From: JAPLGZ01 sp038318235
GTDB taxonomy: Bacteria > Chloroflexota > Anaerolineae > Caldilineales > Caldilineaceae
Reading direction: 5' to 3'
DNA: 7,922 nucleotides
NCBI GenBank assembly: GCA_038318235.1
Contig: JBBQBY010000315.1
Coordinates: 1 to 7,922 of the forward strand
Shown: piece by piece, positions 1 to 6,698 of the stretch
Layout: every line of letters starts with the position of its first letter
Position numbering within the stretch: the stretch's first letter is position 1
The notes under the pieces: generated by a model
The model's input: only the letters and a program-made list of their open reading frames with translations
Told to the model about the DNA's origin: nothing
The model's database searches: none
Made by a program: the position numbers and the translations under genes

Positions 1-62
1 AGCACCTCATTCTATCCACCAAACAGGCTCCCTCCCAGCAGGGGAGGGCGGGGGGAGAGGTC
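1..62. repeat. 62-bp direct repeat, copy 1
   Basis: This segment is identical over all 62 bases to 149-210, giving a period of 148 bp. It begins AGCACCTCATTC and ends GGGGGGAGAGGTC. Inside it, CCCTCCC at 30-36 pairs with GGGAGGG at 42-48 around a 5-nt loop, and the plus strand then continues into a G-rich run. It lies downstream of the last minus-strand gene and contains no open frame of note. The copy may extend left of the window. It is probably a member of a dispersed intergenic repeat family. Confidence 0.9.
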
Positions 63-108
63 AATGTTACCCATTGATGATTGTCAGCGGATCCAGACCC
101 CACCCTAA

Positions 109-128
109 CCCTCCCCAAACAGGGAGGG
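109..128. repeat. CCCTCCC/GGGAGGG hairpin between the two direct repeats
   Basis: CCCTCCC at 109-115 pairs with GGGAGGG at 122-128 around the loop CAAACA. The stem is the same as the one in the flanking 62-bp repeats but the loop and flanks differ, so this looks like a second subtype of the same family. No T-tract follows on either strand, so a classical rho-independent terminator is not supported. It could still act as a weak transcription stop or an mRNA 3'-end stabiliser for the minus-strand genes. Confidence 0.6.
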
Positions 129-148
129 GACCGATCAGGGGGATACCA

Positions 149-210
149 AGCACCTCATTCTATCCACCAAACAGGCTCCCTCCCAGCAGGGGAGGGCGGG
201 GGGAGAGGTC
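149..210. repeat. 62-bp direct repeat, copy 2
   Basis: This is an exact copy of 1-62, with the same internal hairpin (178-184 pairing with 190-196). Identity stops sharply on the right: AATG follows copy 1 and CGCC follows copy 2. The remaining 211-275, up to the stop codon of the upstream minus-strand gene, shows no further gene or clear terminator. Confidence 0.9.
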
Positions 211-275
211 CGCCCATCATATTGCCACTCTAGCATAAACCACGCTGAGCTGTATAAACGTAAGTCGCGTGCGAA

Positions 276-3200
276 TTAGCTAATGGTGATATCCAGATTG
301 GCCACATTTTGGCTGATGCGCGAAATGTCGGCCAGAATGGTTGTCGAACCGGCCCCGTGATTGCCCATAAAGATCGCGCCATCGGCCAGCGTGACGGTCA
401 TGGGAAGGACGGCGTTGGTGGAGATCGCACTGCCGGCTGCCGCGGCGACCATCGTGAACTCGGTGGAAGCCAGTGTCAGATGTTTGGCGATGACCAGGTT
501 GCCATTACTTTCGATCACATTGTCGGTCAATAGACAGCGCCCAAACACGTCAAACGGATAATTCCCTGGTGTACTTTTATTGGCGATTTGCTGGACAATC
601 GTCTGGGCCACGGCCACCCGCGCGATTTGATTGCCGCGTACCTGTAGTGTACCCAGAAATCCATTAGAAATGCTAACTGTCGGCTCCTCGGCCAACCCTT
701 TGAATTGATTGCGCAGCTTGGCGAGAAAGCTCCCATTCAGAATTTGGTTGACAAGCGTCGGCGCTGCGGGCATGCCATACAGGCTCAGCACACCATTGAT
801 CGTGTTGCCCTCGATCAGGTTATAATCATCTTCGTCAACCGTCTCGATAAACGCCGCCAGCTTGACATCGCCTTCTTGCAATTGGCGTAATTTTTCTAGA
901 ATGATCGCCGTGCCTGGCCGTGTTTTGATCGCAGCGGTGCGAATATCAAAGAATATGTCGGCGATAATTTGTGGGTCGGGCTGATCCGGCGTGTTGCTGG
1001 CAAAGATCAGTTTGAAATAACTGAGGCTTTCCCCCAGGCTCAGCGCCGGGTGCAGATCCGTATTGCTGATCGCCTTTTGTAGAGTGTCCTGAAATTTTTT
1101 GCGCACGTCTGCGTTCAGCCCGGCCAACTCCTGGGCTGCTTTGAAGACGCCCTGACGAAACTCCGCTTGGCGAAAGTTGCCTGCTTCGGGCAAACCGAAG
1201 ACTTTGGCCAAAATATCCAGATTCACGGCCTGCCCCGCCACCTCAAAGATTTTGCGCGGCGTTGCGAGGCTGTCGGGCAACACCGCGGTAAAGGCATTAT
1301 TTTGTAAACGTACACTATCCCCATTGGCAATTGCCAGCAGAGCACCGCCAGGGACAAAGTTATTTCCCTCCATGCGGCCCTGGGCGGTGAAACCGGTGAA
1401 CTGACAGGCCGCGATGGTGATCGCGCGGCATAGCTCAAAATTTAAGACGCGTTGATCTTTGTCGGTGACAAAAGGCGCCTCGATGGCTAGCTCGCGCAAT
1501 GTAATTGCTTGAACGCCCCTAAACTGCCAAGGCTCTTGCAAGATCAGCCGGCTGCCGGGGCCGCAGCCTTCAATTTTGATGTGCAGCGCACGTTCGCCAA
1601 ATTTCTGTTCGATTTGAAATCCGCCCACTATTTGTTCGCCATGCAGCAGACAGAGGCAGATATCACGCTCGCCCTTGTCCAGCAGGTCTTTCAGGGCTTC
1701 ATCCAGCCTGGCATAGTCACCCCCATCGCCGACGGTGATGCAACAACCGCCGCCGTGTTGCTGGCATAATTTGTCGAGCGCGGCTTGGACATTGGTAATG
1801 CCGGCTAGATTGCTACACTGGGCCGGGTTGTAGGCCACCTGGCTGGCCACGCTGAGATTGGCGTTAAAGCGGATCGGCAATGGCAAGGGTGTACCCGCGT
1901 CGCTGAGTAAGTGAGCTTCGACTTGTTGAACCAGCGTGACGGCATCCAATTCCCACGTGCAACTGGCGATGCCATCGCTGCCCGTCGCCACGTCGACACT
2001 GTTGCCCGTCCCTTGTAAGCGGCCATTCCCTTGGGTGATCTGGAAACGCACCTGCGCCCCCGCACGATTGGCAACGCCGACTTGGAGCGGCTTGGCTAAA
2101 GGCGTCAATGTCGCCGGTTGCGTGAGATCGGGCATCGCCTCCTGCCCATCGCCACTGACATAGGTTAGCGGGCTGAGCTCGCTCAAGGGTGGGAATAGAT
2201 GGCGACAATCTTCAACGACCGTAAAGCCACTGGCGTCGCGCTCGATAACGGCCAACCGACAGAAGTGATGGTCAATACCAGCCGGCGGCTGCGGCAGTGG
2301 CTGGGGTGGCGTGTTCGTATCCTGTGGCCATTCCACATTGCCGGTGGCGGTGCGGGCTGGGATCAACCAGTAGTCGCCCACGTTGTAAAAGCCGGCGCCA
2401 AACTTGATTTCGACGCCATCTTCAAGCTTGAGCCAGCCATCGTTGGTGGTTGGGTCCAGGGCTACGCCTTGTGCGCTGTCTGAATCCCAACGCCGGACTT
2501 TCGGGTTGTTCGTAAAATCGGCCAGCGTAACCGAGCCGGTGGCGGTGGTTGGGTCGATGGTCAAAGCCTGACCTTCGGCATTGGTCAGCCTGACCAAGGT
2601 GCCCGCGCCACCTTGCAGGTCGCGCGTGTCATCGCTCAATTCCACCGATTGGTCGGCGGCAAATCCTAACACGGCATCGCGGCCCAGGCTGCTGACAATC
2701 AAGTCATCGTTTTTCTTGTCGAGCCAGCGCGTGACAATCGAACCATTGTCGCGACTCCATTTGAAGGTTGCTGCACCCAGGTCGCCCGCCGTGTGGATTT
2801 CGACGCGATAGAGTTGGTTTTCCAGACGCCGAAAGCCTGCACTGGGCGGTACAAGACAGGCATTCTGGTCGGGCGGGGCGGCTTGGGCGCGGGCACTCAA
2901 CTGGCCGGTCTTGGCAAGCAGGAGATTTTTCCACGCCTCCGGCTCATCCTGGCACGTGAGCGACGCTGGCAATGCGCCAAGCAATTTCACCTGCCAGATC
3001 GTCTTGGTGCGCGTGGTCGTGTCTGGTCCACCAAGGGCGACTTCGCGCAGGCTCGCATCTTCCAACGTCGTGATGTGGCGCTGCCAAACGTCCAGATAGG
3101 CAATGTAGCGCCCGGCGTCCGTGGGCAACGCAAAGCCGGGCAGATCGGGCTGTTGGTCAAGCGCCAGCGTCTGCTCATTTTCACAAAGGCTGCCGTCCAC

Positions 3201-3437
3201 ATAATAACGCCCGGCCCCAATCGTCGGGATCGCGCCGTTGCTCAGCACAAAACCGGCGTCATGCAGCGGCGCGCCACACAGGCCAATCATGTCGCCGGTT
3301 TCCGTTTCGACGCGATGCGCGGTCAGGTCGATCTGCTCATTCCAGTCGGCATCCAATTGCACGCGCCCCTGCTGCATGCGGACGCTGCTGTAATGTTTGG
3401 TTGGTTTAAAAGTTGAACGGGTGAAATCGCCTTTCAT
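276..3437 (-). CDS. DUF6519 tail fibre/spike-like protein with Ig-like and beta-helix regions
   Basis: This 1053-residue protein opens with the signature MKGDFTRSTF and QQGRVQLDADWNEQ that I recognise as DUF6519, a family found in contractile-injection and phage-tail-like loci. Seen in the sequence: residues 1-410 are the DUF6519 region, with FKWSRDNGS (225-233), YNVGDYWLIPARTATG (351-366) and GIDHHFCRLAV (387-397). Residues about 428-525 resemble a bacterial Ig-like (Big_1) domain. Residues 541-630 carry a cysteine cluster (C541, C558, C565, C566, C594, C596, C625). The rest, to the C-terminus, has rung-like repeats (for example LIEGNTING and LQVRGNQIA) typical of a right-handed beta-helix, interrupted at about 728-862 by a helical segment. 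There is no signal peptide or membrane segment. The ATG start is set by AAAGGAG 8 nt upstream. It is last of the three genes, in the usual fibre position. A structural role at the particle tip or surface is inferred. No catalytic motif was seen, although beta-helix folds can also be glycan-degrading. Confidence 0.9.
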   Translation of the reverse strand: MKGDFTRSTFKPTKHYSSVRMQQGRVQLDADWNEQIDLTAHRVETETGDMIGLCGAPLHDAGFVLSNGAIPTIGAGRYYVDGSLCENEQTLALDQQPDLPGFALPTDAGRYIAYLDVWQRHITTLEDASLREVALGGPDTTTRTKTIWQVKLLGALPASLTCQDEPEAWKNLLLAKTGQLSARAQAAPPDQNACLVPPSAGFRRLENQLYRVEIHTAGDLGAATFKWSRDNGSIVTRWLDKKNDDLIVSSLGRDAVLGFAADQSVELSDDTRDLQGGAGTLVRLTNAEGQALTIDPTTATGSVTLADFTNNPKVRRWDSDSAQGVALDPTTNDGWLKLEDGVEIKFGAGFYNVGDYWLIPARTATGNVEWPQDTNTPPQPLPQPPAGIDHHFCRLAVIERDASGFTVVEDCRHLFPPLSELSPLTYVSGDGQEAMPDLTQPATLTPLAKPLQVGVANRAGAQVRFQITQGNGRLQGTGNSVDVATGSDGIASCTWELDAVTLVQQVEAHLLSDAGTPLPLPIRFNANLSVASQVAYNPAQCSNLAGITNVQAALDKLCQQHGGGCCITVGDGGDYARLDEALKDLLDKGERDICLCLLHGEQIVGGFQIEQKFGERALHIKIEGCGPGSRLILQEPWQFRGVQAITLRELAIEAPFVTDKDQRVLNFELCRAITIAACQFTGFTAQGRMEGNNFVPGGALLAIANGDSVRLQNNAFTAVLPDSLATPRKIFEVAGQAVNLDILAKVFGLPEAGNFRQAEFRQGVFKAAQELAGLNADVRKKFQDTLQKAISNTDLHPALSLGESLSYFKLIFASNTPDQPDPQIIADIFFDIRTAAIKTRPGTAIILEKLRQLQEGDVKLAAFIETVDEDDYNLIEGNTINGVLSLYGMPAAPTLVNQILNGSFLAKLRNQFKGLAEEPTVSISNGFLGTLQVRGNQIARVAVAQTIVQQIANKSTPGNYPFDVFGRCLLTDNVIESNGNLVIAKHLTLASTEFTMVAAAAGSAISTNAVLPMTVTLADGAIFMGNHGAGSTTILADISRISQNVANLDITIS

Positions 3438-3445
3438 AATCGTTA

Positions 3446-3452
3446 CTCCTTT
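3446..3452 (-). promoter_or_regulatory. Ribosome binding site of the DUF6519 gene
   Basis: On the minus strand this reads AAAGGAG, 8 nt before the ATG at 3437-3435. It fixes the start and agrees with the conserved MKGDF N-terminus of the family. Confidence 0.85.
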
Positions 3453-3457
3453 GGGTG

Positions 3458-3660
3458 GTAGACAGTAGACCGTGGTTGGATTGTTTTACGTCCTAGCGAC
3501 CCGACACTTTTCAGCAGCAGGGTTGAAACCCGCAGCTGACAGTAACAAGTCGCCGCAGCGACTAGGCACCTAGTGCCTGAGGGCACTTCCTACTGTCAGC
3601 AGAGCATTTGAATGCTCCTGCCCAAAGTGTCGGGTGGCTAGTTTTACGTCTACTGCCTAC
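3458..3660. repeat. Interrupted 13-bp inverted repeat (older intergenic palindrome)
   Basis: GTAGACAGTAGAC at 3458-3470 and GTCTACTGCCTAC at 3648-3660 are inverted copies with one mismatch in 13. They are now about 177 bp apart because the nested-palindrome element at 3493-3640 and one copy of its 10-bp flanking repeat lie between them. Removing those leaves a compact hairpin with a 19-nt loop directly after the stop codon of the tail-protein gene. It may once have been a terminator or an intergenic repeat unit. Confidence 0.6.
3493..3640. mobile_element. Putative MITE-like nested-palindrome element (148 bp)
   Basis: The ends form a terminal inverted repeat: 3494-3510 (TAGCGACCCGACACTTT) pairs with 3624-3640 with one mismatch in 17. 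GTTTTACGTC occurs immediately outside on both sides (3483-3492 and 3641-3650), which looks like a 10-bp target-site duplication. Inside are GGGT/ACCC (3520-3523 with 3528-3531), a perfect 10-bp stem GCTGACAGTA (3535-3544) with TACTGTCAGC (3591-3600), and, enclosed by it, AGTCGC/GCGACT (3548-3553 with 3558-3563) and AGGCAC/GTGCCT (3564-3569 with 3573-3578). GAGCAT/ATGCTC (3602-3607 with 3612-3617) follows. No protein is encoded, so it would be non-autonomous. Because it lies upstream of the DUF6519 start, it could also act as a structured 5' leader. Mobility is inferred; the structure is directly visible. Confidence 0.6.
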
Positions 3661-3662
3661 AC

Positions 3663-6545
3663 TTATGTCACATAGAAAATGCCGGCTTCCAGACCAAAGC
3701 GCAGATATTCATCTAAACTGGCGCGCAGATTAGCGGCGCGCTGCGGTTGTTTTAAGAAACTAAAGGTGCCGATCTCCGACCCATCTTCAGCGCCGGTTGT
3801 AATTTCCAGCGGACAGGTCAGGCTCAATTGACCATAAGCCGCGCTGCCATAGCGGGTGGAGGTGAAGGATGGGCTGATTTTGCCCAGAATTTGTTGGCGG
3901 ATCGCGTCGGCCTGAATGGCTGACAAGCTGCCCTTTGCCTGCGCAGCGTCAAGCGCGGCGCTAATCGCCAGATCGGGCTGGCAACGGTAGCGGCGCGGCG
4001 TGCGTGAATTTTCCGGCACATAGCTAAAGCGCACACAACCAGCCTGGCGGCGCTCGGTGATGACCGGATTGGCAAAGATCACTGCCGAAGCCAGCGTCAA
4101 TTCTTTGACATGCACAGGGCCGAGTACCGTCACCCGTGCCAACGTCGTGGGCGGGCCAGGTTGCAGACCGGTCTCATCCCCGGCAATCGCCCATTCATCA
4201 CTGGCCAGCGCCAACTCGGTTGCCGTGGTCAGGTCGGTGGGCGCGAGGTCTATGCGTAGGCGCGTTTGTGCAATTCCCGGCAGCACGATCAGTTGATCAT
4301 CGACCAGGCTGACCAGCGCATTGGCAAAGGCCGGGTCGGGATCCGCGGCACGGATCGCCTCTTGTAAACGGTCGCGGGCCTGCGCCAACGAGGTTGGTAC
4401 GGCAGCCAACGTGGCTACACGCGTCAGATCGCCAATCTGTACGCTGATGGCCGGTGTTGCCCCGGTTAAGTTTGGAAAGGGCGTCAACGGCCCGCTCACC
4501 AGCGCAATCGTCAGTTGACCTGTGTCGGCGCTCAGGCGCAACAGATCGGCAGTCTGATCACCAGGGGCATTTTCCAGGCTGATCGGTTCGGCCACGCCTG
4601 GGATGACAATTAAACGGTTGGCCGCGTTGACCACGCGCGCTTGGCTAAAGGCCGGGCTGGTGTGGGCCTTTTGTAGCGCGTCTTGCAACGCGTTGCGCGC
4701 CTGGGCCAGCGTCGTTGGCTGGCTGGGGTTGGCAAAAATCGCCGGATAAGGGCCATCTTCCCCAATCGTGACATTGATCAGCGCCGGATTGCTGGTCAAA
4801 ATTGGAAAGCTGCTCAGACTGCCCGAGACCAGGGCCGGTGTGATGACGGCTGGCCGGTCGCGCACGGGGGATTCAATCAGGCTATCTTGGATGGTCAGCC
4901 CATTGCTCGTGGCGGGCAGGCGCAACGGACCGGTGATGCTGCGCACCAGGTTGACATGCAGCGCGATGTTGGTCGCGTTGATGAGCAGACTCGGCGTGGT
5001 GGGTGCGCTGGGGGCGCCACTGGCTTGCACTGTGAGGCCAGGCACAAGTGTGCAATGGAGCAAGTCCAACTGGCGTAAGCTCTCATCCGCCGCCACCGTG
5101 ATCTTGCCGGCGACTAATAAGCCATTGAGCGCCAGCCGCCCCTGTTGGGTGCCTTGGATCGTCAAATTGCCGATCAAGGTGGGGCGTTGACCATTGCGCG
5201 CCTGGATCACCAGATCGCCAGCCGCCATTGTAACGGTCAGATCTTCTGTGTAGGCGTGATCGTCCTCCATTTGGATCATGGTGAGGGGCGTCGTCGAATC
5301 CCAGGCAGCCAGCGCTGCGCCCAGCGTGTTGAAATCGCCGGGTACACGCAGCAATGCGACCGTCGGATTGGGTTGTGGTTGCGCGACTGAATTTTCGTAG
5401 GCCGAAGGGCTAGGGTCGCCTGGTTGGCGCAGCAGCCGGCGGTCATAGGGGCCACCGCCCAAATCGCCGCTAAACCCGTAGGCATAGCTGACTTCAAGCT
5501 CAGTGGGCGGGTTCGTCACGTTTTTCAAAACGGCCAACCGACCCAACGCCGGATCAATCGCGACTTTGGTTTCAAAAGTCGTCACTGGATTGGTGGGCAA
5601 ATTGAAAGTTTCACTCGTGGGTGGTTCCCAGCCCGGCGCGCCCCAACCACTGAGATTGCAGATCACAAAGTTCTCTGGCAATAACCGTTGGTCATCGAAA
5701 TAGACTTCGAGCACCGGTTGTCTTGGCCCAAAATATTGGGTGAAAGGTGTCCGCCCGCCACTGAGTAACGCCTGACGATAAATTGCCAGGTCATCGTGGA
5801 GGGCGCGGCGGCGCAATTCGCCTGGCACATTGATCTCTTCGGCCAGATGGGTAATTGTCGCTTCGGTCTGCGGCTGGTTGAAGAGTGGCGCATCATAGCC
5901 CAATGAACTAAAGGTATAACGCTGATCGGCTGGCGTTGTTATCGCGCGTGGCGTGCTGCGCAGGAGTGGATAGGCTTGCAGGCGCCAGAGATAGAGGCCA
6001 ACGTTGGGCATGTTATAGCGGCCACGGCCGTTGGCAATGCGGCGCACTTCCGCCGTATGAGCAATTGTGTCAAACGGGGTGTTCAGCAATTCCAGGGTAT
6101 TGGTCTGGCGCAGATCGGGCGTGCGCACATTTTGCGGCCGCAGATGGTTGATATACTGCGTTGTGCTCAATAATTCAAAAAATTCAACCGCGCGCGCCTC
6201 CCAGAGCGTGGTGTCACGTGCCAATTGTTCCAACACGGTGGCCGTTCCTTTGCGCCGCCGATAGCTCAACGTGTTGGCCACAAACGCACGCTGCGTAAAT
6301 TCTGTGCTGCTGATGGGATGCAGGCCGCGCACGCCGAGCAGATCGCCAATGTAGGGGACGACCCACTCGGCGCAGGTTTCGATAAACCAATTGGCATAGA
6401 GTTGGGCGATGTCGTCTTCGACCAAGCCGATCTCGCGCGCGAGCACGCCCACTAATTGTTTGAGTGGTTCGCCTTGTTCCGCATCGCGGATGCGATAGAT
6501 GGCAGGTAGCAATTCGTACAGATGTTGCGCGGTATAGGTAGTCAC
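3663..6545 (-). CDS. P2 gpI/Afp12-like tail protein with beta-helix-like region and duplicated insert
   Basis: This is a 960-residue tail protein. Its N-terminus (about 1-200) carries motifs of the P2 gpI/TIGR02242 type: LPAIYRIRDAE, WVVPYIGDLLG, and RRRKGTATVLEQLARD followed by AVEFFELL. These proteins connect baseplate wedge and fibres in contractile particles. Residues about 270-370 form a beta-rich region ending in YGFSGDLGGGPYDRR (356-370). About 395-560 reads as a beta-helix (VPGDFNTLGAAL, then LTIQ and LALNGLLV rungs). Two tandem copies of a domain of about 108 residues fill 571-786. The helix-like pattern resumes at about 795-830, followed by the family-typical CVRFSYVPENSRTPRRYRCQ (837-856), GQLSLTCPLEI (905-915) and the C-terminus YLRFGLEAGIFYVT. 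The start is GTG with AGGAG 6 nt upstream. It is second in the operon order, after the baseplate gene. The tail role is known from the family; the fold of the middle is inferred. Confidence 0.9.
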   Translation of the reverse strand: MTTYTAQHLYELLPAIYRIRDAEQGEPLKQLVGVLAREIGLVEDDIAQLYANWFIETCAEWVVPYIGDLLGVRGLHPISSTEFTQRAFVANTLSYRRRKGTATVLEQLARDTTLWEARAVEFFELLSTTQYINHLRPQNVRTPDLRQTNTLELLNTPFDTIAHTAEVRRIANGRGRYNMPNVGLYLWRLQAYPLLRSTPRAITTPADQRYTFSSLGYDAPLFNQPQTEATITHLAEEINVPGELRRRALHDDLAIYRQALLSGGRTPFTQYFGPRQPVLEVYFDDQRLLPENFVICNLSGWGAPGWEPPTSETFNLPTNPVTTFETKVAIDPALGRLAVLKNVTNPPTELEVSYAYGFSGDLGGGPYDRRLLRQPGDPSPSAYENSVAQPQPNPTVALLRVPGDFNTLGAALAAWDSTTPLTMIQMEDDHAYTEDLTVTMAAGDLVIQARNGQRPTLIGNLTIQGTQQGRLALNGLLVAGKITVAADESLRQLDLLHCTLVPGLTVQASGAPSAPTTPSLLINATNIALHVNLVRSITGPLRLPATSNGLTIQDSLIESPVRDRPAVITPALVSGSLSSFPILTSNPALINVTIGEDGPYPAIFANPSQPTTLAQARNALQDALQKAHTSPAFSQARVVNAANRLIVIPGVAEPISLENAPGDQTADLLRLSADTGQLTIALVSGPLTPFPNLTGATPAISVQIGDLTRVATLAAVPTSLAQARDRLQEAIRAADPDPAFANALVSLVDDQLIVLPGIAQTRLRIDLAPTDLTTATELALASDEWAIAGDETGLQPGPPTTLARVTVLGPVHVKELTLASAVIFANPVITERRQAGCVRFSYVPENSRTPRRYRCQPDLAISAALDAAQAKGSLSAIQADAIRQQILGKISPSFTSTRYGSAAYGQLSLTCPLEITTGAEDGSEIGTFSFLKQPQRAANLRASLDEYLRFGLEAGIFYVT
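4188..4835 (-). repeat. Two tandem ~108-residue domain repeats inside the tail protein
   Basis: Copy 1 covers residues 571-676 (4518-4835) and copy 2 residues 681-786 (4188-4505). Matching landmarks are ALVSGSLSSFP with ALVSGPLTPFP, INVTIGEDG with ISVQIGD, TTLAQARNALQDAL with TSLAQARDRLQEAI, SPAFSQARV with DPAFANALV, and RLIVIPG with QLIVLPG. Codons differ at many wobble positions, so the duplication is not recent. The pattern (beta strands, a short helix, then an LIVxPG strand) suggests a small alpha/beta surface domain; no function is assigned. Confidence 0.85.
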
Positions 6546-6551
6546 AGTTTA

Positions 6552-6556
6552 CTCCT
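6552..6556 (-). promoter_or_regulatory. Ribosome binding site of the gpI-like tail gene
   Basis: The minus strand reads AGGAG, 6 nt before the GTG at 6545-6543. This supports GTG as the start, as does the family-like N-terminus that follows at once (YELLPAIYRI at residues 10-19). Confidence 0.8.
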
Positions 6557-6610
6557 GGGCCTGCGCTTGATCTATGGTGTAAGCGTAAGCATCGGCCAAA
6601 TTAAAAATAT

Positions 6611-6689
6611 CGCACGCAAAGCCGCAAAGTGCGCAAAGTTGTAAAAGATTCTATTGCTTTTCTTTGCGCACTTTGCGGCTTTGCGTGCG
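6611..6689 (-). terminator. Perfect 28-bp inverted repeat; possible intercistronic terminator or attenuator
   Basis: 6611-6638 and 6662-6689 are exact reverse complements over 28 bp, with a 23-nt loop that holds a further AAAAG/CTTTT pairing (6643-6647 with 6657-6661). Each arm contains three spaced GCAAAG units (6616, 6624 and 6633 in the left arm). On the minus strand the stem is followed by ATATTTTTAATTT, a T-rich tail. The plus-strand side lacks one, so any terminator activity would point in the direction of the genes. It starts 10 bp after the stop of the baseplate gene and could lower expression of the two downstream genes. The stem is longer than typical terminators, so a dispersed palindromic repeat is an equally good reading. 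Confidence 0.55.
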
Positions 6690-6698
6690 TAAATCCTG

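Noticed and set aside
1..210. CRISPR array
   Set aside because: There are only two units with an 86-bp spacer, the repeats are far longer than CRISPR repeats, and no cas genes are present.
275..284. Palindrome ATTAGCTAAT across the DUF6519 stop codon
   Set aside because: It is only 10 bp, AT-rich and without loop or tail. Chance occurrence is likely.
2793..3416. A 207-codon open frame on the plus strand
   Set aside because: It lies wholly antisense to the DUF6519 coding region, whose reading frame has clear family motifs here. The plus-strand translation is rich in R, G and A without any recognisable domain, as expected of a shadow frame in GC-rich DNA.
4768..5190. A 140-codon plus-strand open frame
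   Set aside because: It is antisense to the beta-helix part of the tail protein and has no convincing ribosome site or family motif.
6560..6600. A promoter on the minus strand upstream of the gpI-like gene
   Set aside because: TTGGCC and CATAGA are spaced 17 nt apart but match the consensus boxes poorly, so a promoter is not supported.
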